Positions 7,179 to 13,543 of a stretch of 14,772 nt of DNA are shown here, one piece after another (the stretch's first letter is position 1; every line of letters begins with the position of its first letter). This DNA is from Phyllobacteriaceae bacterium UBA1059 (GTDB lineage: Bacteria > Pseudomonadota > Alphaproteobacteria > Rhizobiales > Rhizobiaceae), in NCBI GenBank assembly GCA_002316345.1, contig DCDI01000251.1, forward strand, positions 1 through 14,772. Direction: 5' to 3'. The notes under the pieces are model-generated. The model worked only from the letters and a program-made list of their open reading frames with translations, ran no database searches and had not been told where the DNA came from. Position numbers and translations under genes: made by a program.

Positions 7179-8165
7179 TCAGGCAGCCGCCGCAAGCGGC
7201 AGCTTCACCGGACACAATCCCGGCAGCTCCGGGCCGACCGGAACGATGCCGTTCGGGTTCAGCGCCTTGATCGAGTAATAGCCTTGCTTGATGTGGTCGA
7301 TATCGACTGTCTCGCGCACGCCAGGCACCGCCAGCATGGTATCGAGATAACCATACAGATATGGGTAATCGGCAATGCGCTTGAGGTTCGTCTTGAACAG
7401 CCCGTAATAAGCGGCATCGAACCGCACCAGCGTCACCAACAGCCGGATATCGGCTTCCGTCAGTGTTTCGCCAACGAGGAAGCGCCGGCCGTCACTTAGC
7501 CGGCTTTCCAGCGTTTCCAGCATGGCAAAGACATCGTTGAACGCCTCCTCGTAAGCGAGCTGCGTGGTGGCGAAGCCGGCGCGGTAGACGCCATTGTTCA
7601 GCTTGGGATAGATCTCGGCGTTCAGTGCTTCGATCTCGCCGCGCAAGGCTTCGGGATAGAAGTCGAACGTCTCATCCGCCAGATCGCCGAAGCCGCTGTT
7701 GAGCATGCGCAGGATGTCGGCGGATTCGTTGTTGACGACCGTGCCGCGCTGCTTGTCCCACAACACCGGCACCGTCGCGCGGCCGGTGAAATGCGGATCG
7801 GCGCGCGTATAATGCTCGTGCATATAGGTCGCGCCGTTGACCGCATCCTCGGTCGCGCCGGGATAGGAGCCGAAGCGCCAGCCTTGGTCGGTCAGCACCG
7901 GCTCCACGATCGACAATGAGATCGCATCTTCCAGCCCCTTCAGGCTGCGGCCGATCAGCGTGCGCGAGGCCCAGGGGCAGATCAGCGCGACATAAAGATG
8001 GTAGCGGCCGGCTTCCGCCTTGAAGCCGCCTTCGCCGGTCGGGCCGGCGCTGCCATCGGGCGTCACCCAGTTGCGGAAGCTCGACGTTTGGCGAACGAAG
8101 CCGCCTTTGGCATCCTTGGCCTGGACCGGTTGCCAGTCTTCCGTCCACTTGCCGTCAACCAGCAT
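7179..8165 (-). CDS. yqjG: Glutathionyl-hydroquinone reductase (Xi-class GST)
   Basis: Cytosolic glutathione transferase of 328 residues that reduces glutathionyl-hydroquinones to free hydroquinones. It matches remembered E. coli YqjG over its whole length: SSFRNWVTPDGSAGPTGEGGF near the N-terminus, the active-site motif CPWA with catalytic Cys63, RATVPVLWDK, NNESADILRML, NNGVYRAGFATTQ and LTEADIRLLVTLVRFD. The C-terminus carries INPTGI-like NPNGIVPVGP. I chose the ATG at 8165, preceded by AAGGAG at good distance. A TTG at 8171 in the same frame would add two residues and overlap the upstream stop. The gap to the VOC gene upstream is 2 bases, so the two are almost certainly one operon. The pairing with a ring-cleavage-type protein suggests a role in handling quinones or aromatic breakdown products. 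Confidence 0.93.
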   Translation of the reverse strand: MLVDGKWTEDWQPVQAKDAKGGFVRQTSSFRNWVTPDGSAGPTGEGGFKAEAGRYHLYVALICPWASRTLIGRSLKGLEDAISLSIVEPVLTDQGWRFGSYPGATEDAVNGATYMHEHYTRADPHFTGRATVPVLWDKQRGTVVNNESADILRMLNSGFGDLADETFDFYPEALRGEIEALNAEIYPKLNNGVYRAGFATTQLAYEEAFNDVFAMLETLESRLSDGRRFLVGETLTEADIRLLVTLVRFDAAYYGLFKTNLKRIADYPYLYGYLDTMLAVPGVRETVDIDHIKQGYYSIKALNPNGIVPVGPELPGLCPVKLPLAAAA

Positions 8166-8167
8166 GA

Positions 8168-9049
8168 TCAAATCTCCTTCTGGCTCAGGCTAAGCGATGT
8201 GCCCCAAGGGTCTTCGACCCGGATGCCGCTCGTTTGCTGGTGCAAAGCGATGCCCGCTTCTTCGAGCCGGGCAGCCGTCTTGTCGTAAGTCTCGGCATCG
8301 GCGGCCAGAAGTTCGACCTCGCGCAGACCAGTGGAGCCGGGCACGCGCTTGGCCGCATTGCGGCTGTTCCAGATGTTGCCGGCGAGGTGATGATGATAGC
8401 CGCCCGAGCTATAGAAGCTCGCGCCGGGATAGCGCGCGGTGATGTCGAGGCCGAGCGCATCGGCGTAGAAGGCATCGGCCTCAGGCGTGGCGCCAACCTG
8501 CAGATGCACATGCCCGATTATCGATCCCGCCGGTGCGGCCTGCCACTCCAGTCCCGCCGCCGCAGCGCGCAGGTTTTCGATGTCGAGCCGCTCCGTGGTC
8601 ATACCGAGCTTGCCACTGGCATAAGGCCATTCGGAAGAGGGGCGGTCGGCATAGACTTCGATGCCGTTGCCTTCCGGATCGGCAAGATAAAGGGCTTCGC
8701 TCACCGCATGGTCGGATGCGCCCTGGATGGAGAAGCGGTTGCGGGCGAGATAATCGATCCAACTGCCGAGATCGGCGCGGGTCGGAAGCAGGAAGGCGGT
8801 GTGAAACAGACCGGCGTCACGAGCCGACGAGCGGGGCGCTGAAGGATCGCCTACCAATTCCAGAAAGACGCTATCGCCGACACCAAGCCGCGCAACCCCA
8901 TCCGTTTGATCCACAAGAGCAAGGCCCAACACGCTCTGGTAAAAGGCGCTGACCCCTGCGAGATCGTTCACCGTCAGCGTGACCTTACCGATCCGCAGCG
9001 GTGTGGAAGATGAGGTGACAGGGGTGGGCATCGAGGATCTTGCTCCCAT
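8168..9049 (-). CDS. Two-domain VOC protein, catechol 2,3-dioxygenase (CatE)-like
   Basis: Vicinal-oxygen-chelate protein of 293 residues with two domains (about 18-136 and 176-291). It resembles B. subtilis CatE: GLFHTAFLLP (His83), SDHAVSEALYLADPEGNGIEVYADRP (Glu131, positions 112-137), IIGHVHLQV (His180/His182) and GGYHHHLAGNIW (His219-221). The usual second-domain glutamate is replaced (TSLSL). The metal is therefore probably held by His and Glu from the first domain and two His from the second, as I believe is normal for this subfamily. Extradiol cleavage of a catechol-type ring is the likely reaction, substrate unknown. The start is uncertain: ATG at 9049 has no ribosome-binding site, whereas ATG at 9031 has GGGAG about 12 bases upstream and would remove six residues. 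It is first in an operon with the hydroquinone reductase. Confidence 0.88.
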   Translation of the reverse strand: MGARSSMPTPVTSSSTPLRIGKVTLTVNDLAGVSAFYQSVLGLALVDQTDGVARLGVGDSVFLELVGDPSAPRSSARDAGLFHTAFLLPTRADLGSWIDYLARNRFSIQGASDHAVSEALYLADPEGNGIEVYADRPSSEWPYASGKLGMTTERLDIENLRAAAAGLEWQAAPAGSIIGHVHLQVGATPEADAFYADALGLDITARYPGASFYSSGGYHHHLAGNIWNSRNAAKRVPGSTGLREVELLAADAETYDKTAARLEEAGIALHQQTSGIRVEDPWGTSLSLSQKEI

Positions 9050-9127
9050 TGCAGGACGCGGCTGTGTTGCCGCTGCATGATCGTAAGATGCCTACGCCGT
9101 ATCGTTCACGCTAGGTCACGGTTCGGC

Positions 9128-9160
9128 GATTGATCGTTCGAAAAAGAAGAACGATCAATC
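9128..9160. repeat. Perfect 12-bp inverted repeat between the cyclase and VOC genes
   Basis: GATTGATCGTTC (9128-9139) and GAACGATCAATC (9149-9160) are exact inverted copies around a 9-base A-rich spacer. The right arm covers the stop codon of the diguanylate cyclase gene. The element ends about 80 bases before the VOC start. It is AT-richer than its surroundings. On the minus strand no T run follows the stem, so it is not a standard terminator for the cyclase. It may be an operator for the VOC operon or a 3'-end hairpin. Confidence 0.75.
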
Positions 9161-10198
9161 TTGTTTCTGTTGGTCCATCTTCATCTCGGCCTGAAGATTG
9201 ACAACGCAATTGCGCCCGCGCGATTTGGCCATGTAAAGGCCGGCATCGGCAAGGCCGAGCAGGGCATTCAGCTCTTTCGCCTCTGGTTCCACCGTCGCAA
9301 TGCCGAAGCTGGACGTCGCCGACAGCGCCACATTGCCAACGTCGATCCTGGCCGCAGCAATCGCCTTGCGGATCTTCTCGGCGATCCGCAGAGCGTCTTT
9401 CCCTTCGCTGCCGGGCAGGAGAATGGCGAACTCCTCGCCGCCCAGCCGGCCGATCAGGTCGGTCGAGCGGATTTGTGCCTGGCAGATACCGGCGACCTCG
9501 GACAGAACGCGGTCGCCTGTTGCGTGGCCATAGGTGTCGTTGATCGATTTGAAGCGGTCGATATCGAGCATGATGATGGAGGAGGGGCGATCCTGTCGGT
9601 CCATCAGCGCCAGCACCTGCTTGGCCTGGCCGTTGAAGGCGCGCCGCGTCAGGACCTTGGTGAGCACATCGATTTCGGCGGTGCGGCGCAGTTCGAGCTC
9701 ATGCATGACGATGGCGGCCAGGTCGGTCAGCACCTCAAGGTTGGTTGGCGTGAACGATCGCGGCTTGTTGTCGATCGCGCAAAGCGTGCCGAGGGTAAAG
9801 CCTTCCAGCGTGCGCAAGGGAATGCCGGCATAAAAACGCATATGCGCCGGACCAGTCACGAAGGGATTGTCCTTCAGCCTGTCATCTTCGCTGAGGTCGG
9901 GAATGACAACTGGCTCGCCGCTTTGCAGCACCAGGCGACAGAAGGTGACCTTGCGGTCAAGATTGTTGTCGGGCAGGCCGATGCAGGCTTTCGTCCACTG
10001 CCGGTCGGCGGCAATCATCGAGATAAAGGCGATCGGCACATCGAAGATGTTGCGCACCAGCCGCACCACCCGGTCGAAGGCTTCTTCGCGCGGCGTGTCG
10101 AGAATGTCGTAGCTTTGCAGGGCCGCCAGACGCAGATGCTCATCGACGGTTCCGCCATCGAGGCGCGGCATACGCATTTGCGTGGAAGGATGTGGCAT
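9155..10198 (-). CDS. GAF-GGDEF diguanylate cyclase
   Basis: Cytoplasmic protein of 347 residues with no membrane segment. An N-terminal GAF sensor domain (about 25-170, with FDVPIAFISMIAADRQW and YAGIPL) is followed by a GGDEF domain (about 174-335). The active-site signature is GGEEF (253-257). Metal-binding Asp212 lies in LDIDRFKSIND, and the product-inhibition site RSTD (244-247) stands five residues before GGEEF, as in feedback-inhibited enzymes. It should therefore make cyclic di-GMP from two GTP, with the GAF domain sensing a small molecule or redox state. No EAL or HD-GYP domain is present. It has its own upstream gap (150 bases) behind the DUF4142 terminator. It may read into the VOC/reductase genes 105 bases downstream, but the inverted repeat there leaves this open. 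Confidence 0.92.
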   Translation of the reverse strand: MPHPSTQMRMPRLDGGTVDEHLRLAALQSYDILDTPREEAFDRVVRLVRNIFDVPIAFISMIAADRQWTKACIGLPDNNLDRKVTFCRLVLQSGEPVVIPDLSEDDRLKDNPFVTGPAHMRFYAGIPLRTLEGFTLGTLCAIDNKPRSFTPTNLEVLTDLAAIVMHELELRRTAEIDVLTKVLTRRAFNGQAKQVLALMDRQDRPSSIIMLDIDRFKSINDTYGHATGDRVLSEVAGICQAQIRSTDLIGRLGGEEFAILLPGSEGKDALRIAEKIRKAIAAARIDVGNVALSATSSFGIATVEPEAKELNALLGLADAGLYMAKSRGRNCVVNLQAEMKMDQQKQD

Positions 10199-10241
10199 AA
10201 ATCAAGTCCCGGCAGATCTTGCGGGGAACAGTGTCGGCGCG

Positions 10242-10260
10242 AACGACCTAAGAAGTCGTT
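10242..10260. repeat. Short inverted repeat upstream of the cyclase gene
   Basis: AACGAC (10242-10247) and GTCGTT (10255-10260) are inverted copies 7 bases apart, about 45 bases before the cyclase start. Possible operator or chance symmetry. Confidence 0.3.
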
Positions 10261-10294
10261 GCCGAAACAGTCGATATTCAAGCTTTCCAGTCTC

Positions 10295-10331
10295 AAGAAC
10301 AAAACGGCCCGCGCTTGATATGCGGGCCGTT
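10295..10331 (-). terminator. Rho-independent terminator after the DUF4142 gene
   Basis: Read on the minus strand, a perfect 10-bp stem AACGGCCCGC/GCGGGCCGTT (arms at 10322-10331 and 10303-10312, 9-base loop) is followed by TTTTGTTCTT. It begins 16 bases after the DUF4142 stop and closes the esterase-DUF4142 operon. Confidence 0.88.
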
Positions 10332-10347
10332 CATTGATGTCACACAC

Positions 10348-10866
10348 TTACTTCTTGGCGACGATCTTCTTGATATGATCCATGTGCATCTCAAGTGCAG
10401 GCAAAGTGTTCTTTGCAAAGGCGACGACTTTCTCGTCGTCACCCGAACCTGCATAGGTGCGGAATAGCATCACGGCTTCCATATGCGCCTGCGTCTGCAT
10501 GTCGATGTAAAGCGCGTCGAAGTCCTTGCCTTCGGCATTTTCCAACAGCTTCATCATCGCGGCATGCTTGGGAGCATACTTCATTGGCGGGGTCTGTCCC
10601 GCTGCCTTCAGATCTTCGCCAGCCTTGGTGTGATCCTTGATCATATGCTTGGCGAAGGCCTGGATGTCTTCGTCCTTGGACTTCTGCTCGGCAAGCTTGC
10701 TGGACTCGATCTCAAACATGTTCGAGCTGGCGACCATCTCGACGAATTTCGGCGTTTCCACCTTCATCGCCGCAGCAGCCTTGTCTGGATCGCCAGCCTT
10801 TTCCTGCGCCATCGCGGAGGAGGCGAGAAGAAGGCTGATGGCAACGGCACTGAGGACCTGTTTCAT
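10348..10866 (-). CDS. DUF4142 exported protein
   Basis: Protein of 172 residues with a clear signal peptide (MKQVLSAVAISLLLASSAMA, cleavage after Ala20), so periplasmic or secreted. The mature part is almost all helical and rich in Lys, Met and His, fitting the ferritin-like four-helix bundle proposed for DUF4142. The family hallmark FAKHMIKDHTKA is at 71-82. Possible ligand residues on successive helices are Glu53, His74, His79, His128, His161 and His164; metal binding is speculation. The start is backed by AAAAGGAA about 9 bases upstream. The gene follows the exported esterase after 25 bases and is the last of the operon. Biochemical function of the family is unknown; members are often found among stress-induced genes, which fits the EcfG-type promoter candidate upstream of the operon. 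Confidence 0.9.
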   Translation of the reverse strand: MKQVLSAVAISLLLASSAMAQEKAGDPDKAAAAMKVETPKFVEMVASSNMFEIESSKLAEQKSKDEDIQAFAKHMIKDHTKAGEDLKAAGQTPPMKYAPKHAAMMKLLENAEGKDFDALYIDMQTQAHMEAVMLFRTYAGSGDDEKVVAFAKNTLPALEMHMDHIKKIVAKK

Positions 10867-10891
10867 GGGTCTGGTTCCTTTTAAGGGACAG

Positions 10892-11941
10892 TTACTTGGT
10901 CTTGGCGAAAGCAGCCTTCAGGTCGGCAACGGCGAGATCCGTGGCTTCCTTGGCTGATGGTACGACCTTGGCCATGCCGAAGAACTCATGCGTCACGCCG
11001 GGATAGGTCTTGGCATTCACCTCGACACCGGCTTCCTTCAGCTTGGCGGCATAGGCCTGGCCTTCGGAACGCAGTGGGTCGATTTCGGCGGTGATCACGG
11101 TTGCCGATGGCAAACCCTTGAGGTCGGTGCGGCCAACCAGGTTCAAACGCTCGTCCTTGGTTTCATCCATGGACGGGAACACGTTCTTCACGAACCATTC
11201 CATATCCGCCTTGCCGAGCGGCTTGGCTTCCGCGTTTTCCTTGTAGGACTCGGTGTTCATGTCGTTGCCGGCCACCGGGTAGACCAGCAACTGGTGAACG
11301 GGCTGGGTGGTCTCGTTCTTCTTGGCCATCAGCGCGACATTGGCAGCAAGGTTGCCGCCAGCACTTTCGCCTGCAACCGCGATGCGCTTGGCGTCGCCGT
11401 TCAGCGTGTGAACATTCTCGACCGCCCAGGTGTAAGCGTTCCAGGCATCTTCATGCGCTGCCGGGAACTTGTTTTCCGGGGCGTGGCGATATTCAACCGA
11501 GATCACGATCGCATTGGCACCGGCAGCGAGCGCGCGCGGCGTTGCGTCATAGACGTTGATGTCGGCAATGACCCAGCCGCCGCCGTGGAAATACACGACC
11601 ACTGGCAAGGCTTCCTTGGCGGCACCATCCGGCGTGTAAACGCGGGCGGCAAGCGCGCCGTTTTTCGTGGGAATGCTGATGTCCTTGGTGAGGACCTTGG
11701 ATTCCGGCGCAGACGGAATTCTCTTTTCCAGCTGCACAGCCTTGGCGGCATCAGCAGGCGTCGCCTGGCTGCGGGCATCCGGCACAGACAGCGTATGGAT
11801 CGGCTTGACCTCGAGATCGGTCAGCTTGTCGAGCACGGCCTTCATTTCCGGAGAGGGGTCTGCAGCAAACGCTGCGGGCGGGAAGATAACGCTGGCCGCG
11901 AGCAGGGCGACGGCTGCGAACCGGTTCGATGTCATATGCAT
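10892..11941 (-). CDS. Exported alpha/beta-hydrolase, HSL-family (family IV) esterase
   Basis: Carboxylesterase-like protein of 349 residues. It begins with a signal peptide (about 1-26, ending PAAFA), placing it in the periplasm or outside the cell, which is less usual for this mostly cytosolic family. The oxyanion-hole motif HGGGW is at 119-123, the nucleophile elbow GESAGG has Ser193, and the rest of the triad is Asp288 (AEIDPLR) and His318 (GVTHEF). YRHAPENKFPAAHED (151-165) is also typical of hormone-sensitive-lipase relatives. Short-chain acyl esters are the expected substrates; the natural one is unknown. The ATG at 11941 has GAGG 7 bases upstream; a second in-frame ATG at 11935 is less well placed. 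It is first in an operon with the DUF4142 gene and is divergent from the sigma factor gene, with an EcfG-type promoter candidate ending about 30 bases before the start. Confidence 0.9.
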   Translation of the reverse strand: MHMTSNRFAAVALLAASVIFPPAAFAADPSPEMKAVLDKLTDLEVKPIHTLSVPDARSQATPADAAKAVQLEKRIPSAPESKVLTKDISIPTKNGALAARVYTPDGAAKEALPVVVYFHGGGWVIADINVYDATPRALAAGANAIVISVEYRHAPENKFPAAHEDAWNAYTWAVENVHTLNGDAKRIAVAGESAGGNLAANVALMAKKNETTQPVHQLLVYPVAGNDMNTESYKENAEAKPLGKADMEWFVKNVFPSMDETKDERLNLVGRTDLKGLPSATVITAEIDPLRSEGQAYAAKLKEAGVEVNAKTYPGVTHEFFGMAKVVPSAKEATDLAVADLKAAFAKTK

Positions 11942-11970
11942 GGGCTTGCCTCGTGTTGGGTGTCCTGTGC

Positions 11971-11995
11971 AACCGAGAGCTCAGCGGAAAGTTCC
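11971..11995 (-). promoter_or_regulatory. Candidate EcfG-type promoter for the esterase-DUF4142 operon
   Basis: On the minus strand GGAAC (11995-11991) is followed after exactly 17 bases by GTT (11973-11971), fitting the alphaproteobacterial general-stress consensus GGAAC-N16/17-GTT as I remember it. The distance to the ATG at 11941 leaves a leader of roughly 20-25 bases including the ribosome-binding site. Confidence 0.62.
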
Positions 11996-12081
11996 TTTGA
12001 TTTCAGCGTATTAGAAGTGTCTCATCTGTCATATGTTAGCCGACAGCCGATCGCTTGGGCGGCGGCTGGAGTGCGTTCAGC

Positions 12082-12105
12082 GGAACGCGCAGCATTTATT
12101 GCGTT
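12082..12105 (+). promoter_or_regulatory. Candidate EcfG-type promoter for the sigma factor gene
   Basis: GGAAC (12082-12086) is followed after 16 bases by GTT (12103-12105), within CGTT. It lies about 75 bases before the GTG start of the EcfG-like sigma factor and would make that gene self-activated or activated by a paralogous EcfG. Confidence 0.55.
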
Positions 12106-12179
12106 GCCCTTAACTTATGTGCTCGCGGATTGCGTCTGCCTGTGAAATCCTACACCTTGTCTCGGGAGTGGAGTGATCA

Positions 12180-12803
12180 GTGAGCTTGGACGCAACCGAC
12201 CATCTGACGATCGAGAGAGCTGACACTTCTGCGGTGCAGGAGCTGGCATCCTCTGCGATGCCGCAGGCGTCGGCTGAAATGGTCGCGCTGATCCCGGCCT
12301 TGCGGGCCTTTGCACGAACCTTCTGTCCAGAGCCCTCCGATGCCGACGATCTCGTGCAGGAAACGCTGATGAAAGGCATTGCCAACATCCGCCAGTTCCA
12401 GCCGGGAACGCGTCTCAAGTCTTGGCTCTTCACCATCATGCGCAACACGTTCTACACGCGCGCCAAGCTGCGCAAGCGCGAAGCGCCGGGTGGGGCAGAT
12501 TGCGTTTCGTCGCTGCCGACAGCGGAAGCCACACAGGAATGGACCATTCGCGGTACCGAAATCGAGGTCGCGATCAACGCTCTGCCATCGCAACAGCGCG
12601 AAGTGCTGATCCTGATCGGCGTGCTTGGCATTTCCTATGAGGAATCCGCCCGCATCTGCAATTGCGCCATTGGCACGATCAAAAGCCGACTTAACCGCGC
12701 GCGATCCACGCTGCTGGAGCTTCTGGGTGAAACGTCGCCCCGAACCGCAATCGAGGCCTATACGCCGATGGTCAGGCCGCTGCAGGCAAGCGCGGCAGCT
12801 TGA
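12180..12803 (+). CDS. EcfG-like ECF RNA polymerase sigma factor
   Basis: Sigma factor of 207 residues with only regions 2 and 4. Region 2 (about 34-101) includes LIPALRAFARTF, DADDLVQETLMK and SWLFTIMRNTFYTRAK. Region 4 (about 126-180) includes LPSQQREVLILIGVLGISYEESA, CNCAIGTIKSRLNRAR. The pattern is that of the EcfG (ECF15) general-stress sigma factors of alphaproteobacteria. The start is GTG, supported by GGAG six bases upstream (12170-12173); later ATG codons (12261, 12279) would shorten the N-terminus. The N-terminal extension of about 33 residues is longer than in most EcfG proteins and holds no motif I know. No NepR anti-sigma or PhyR gene lies beside it, so it is probably a secondary EcfG paralog. 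It is divergent from the esterase-DUF4142 operon, a likely target, and ends 2 bases before the convergent gluconokinase gene. Confidence 0.9.
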   Translation: MSLDATDHLTIERADTSAVQELASSAMPQASAEMVALIPALRAFARTFCPEPSDADDLVQETLMKGIANIRQFQPGTRLKSWLFTIMRNTFYTRAKLRKREAPGGADCVSSLPTAEATQEWTIRGTEIEVAINALPSQQREVLILIGVLGISYEESARICNCAIGTIKSRLNRARSTLLELLGETSPRTAIEAYTPMVRPLQASAAA

Positions 12804-12805
12804 TC

Positions 12806-13345
12806 TCAGGCGACGGCAGGCTCTGCGCCACCCTCAATCGCTTTCACCAGCGCGTCCACCACGGCAACCGGCTCGGCATCGATCGAAACGGTGATCGCAT
12901 CTTCGTCGAACTCGGGCACCTGCAAGGCCGCGAACTGGCTGTCGAGCAGTGACAGCGGCATGAAGTGCCGTTCGCGCTTGCCCATCCGCTCGGCGATCAA
13001 AGCCCGCGAACCGTCAAGATAAAGAAACGTCACCGGCCGCCCGGCAGCGGCCCGAATTTGATCGCGGTAGCTTCGCTTCAAGGCCGAGCAACCGACGATC
13101 AGCCGCTGCGCATGCCCATGCAGCGTTTCGCCGACAGCCTGCAGCCACGGTGCGCGGTCCTCGTCTGTCAGGGGGATGCCCTGCGCCATCTTGTCGATGT
13201 TGCCCTGCGGATGCAGGTCGTCACCATCGATGAAGTCGGCATCGAGCTTCGCGGCAAGCATCTGCCCGATAAAGGTCTTGCCCGATCCCGCCACGCCCAT
13301 GATGACGAAGTGGGTGGAAACGGGGCGTGCGGTGATGGTCTGCAT
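12806..13345 (-). CDS. gntK: Gluconokinase, GntK type
   Basis: Cytosolic P-loop kinase of 179 residues, close to the E. coli GntK length, that phosphorylates gluconate to 6-phosphogluconate for the Entner-Doudoroff or pentose-phosphate routes. The Walker A motif GVAGSGKT is at 17-24. DGDDLHPQGNIDKMAQGIPLTDEDRAPWL covers the substrate-binding signature, followed by CSALKRSYRD and the basic lid ERMGKRERHFMP. I chose the ATG at 13345, just before the first strand, with AAGGA close upstream (spacing is short). The frame is open to an ATG at 13417, but the added 24 residues are not typical of the family and that start has no ribosome-binding site. It stands alone, convergent with the sigma factor gene and divergent from purU; no gluconate transporter or regulator is in the window. 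Confidence 0.92.
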   Translation of the reverse strand: MQTITARPVSTHFVIMGVAGSGKTFIGQMLAAKLDADFIDGDDLHPQGNIDKMAQGIPLTDEDRAPWLQAVGETLHGHAQRLIVGCSALKRSYRDQIRAAAGRPVTFLYLDGSRALIAERMGKRERHFMPLSLLDSQFAALQVPEFDEDAITVSIDAEPVAVVDALVKAIEGGAEPAVA

Positions 13346-13439
13346 GGTCCTTCTATAAAGCAAGGCCGCCAACCGCCCAAGCCGGAAAGCGGTGGGCTCA
13401 GATCTCGGCATGCCCATCTTTTCGCATCACAGAAAGCCC

Positions 13440-13467
13440 TTGCACCGGGAAGACGCTGGATTATCAG
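13440..13467 (+). promoter_or_regulatory. Weak sigma-70-like promoter candidate for purU
   Basis: TTGCAC (13440-13445), 16 bases, then TATCAG (13462-13467), about 77 bases before purU. The -35 box is good, the -10 box poor. The 198-base gap 13346-13543 shows no other clear signal. Confidence 0.22.
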
Positions 13468-13543
13468 GGGACGTCGATTTCTGACGAGCCGTTGCGGTAA
13501 ACTTCAGCGAAATCCTAGACGGCCGGCCAAGGGGAGGGTTCCA

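Noticed and set aside
9128..9166. Reading the 12-bp inverted repeat as a normal rho-independent terminator
   Set aside because: On the minus strand, where the cyclase is transcribed, the stem is followed by GCCGAACCG rather than T residues; the T-rich side faces a strand with no gene.
9161..10318. 385-codon open frame on the plus strand opposite the diguanylate cyclase
   Set aside because: Antisense to a well-supported GAF-GGDEF gene; no ribosome-binding site or domain signal.
10874..10878. Second GGAAC (minus strand) before the DUF4142 gene as a separate stress promoter
   Set aside because: It is part of the ribosome-binding region (AAAAGGAACC), and a -10 element 16-17 bases later would fall inside the coding sequence.
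10988..12145. 385-codon open frame on the plus strand opposite the esterase gene
   Set aside because: It is antisense to a gene with an intact catalytic triad and signal peptide; its translation is low-complexity with no family features and would cross both promoter candidates.
13346..13417. 24-residue N-terminal extension of gluconokinase
   Set aside because: No ribosome-binding site at the upstream ATG, and the P-loop in the family lies close to the N-terminus, as it does with the ATG at 13345.
13521..13528. GGCCGGCC palindrome before purU
   Set aside because: Short GC palindromes are expected by chance in GC-rich DNA and it only abuts the ribosome-binding site.
12965..13543. Long upstream extension of the purU frame
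   Set aside because: It lies antisense to gluconokinase and shows no ACT-domain homology; the ATG at 13544 has a strong ribosome-binding site and gives the normal family length.
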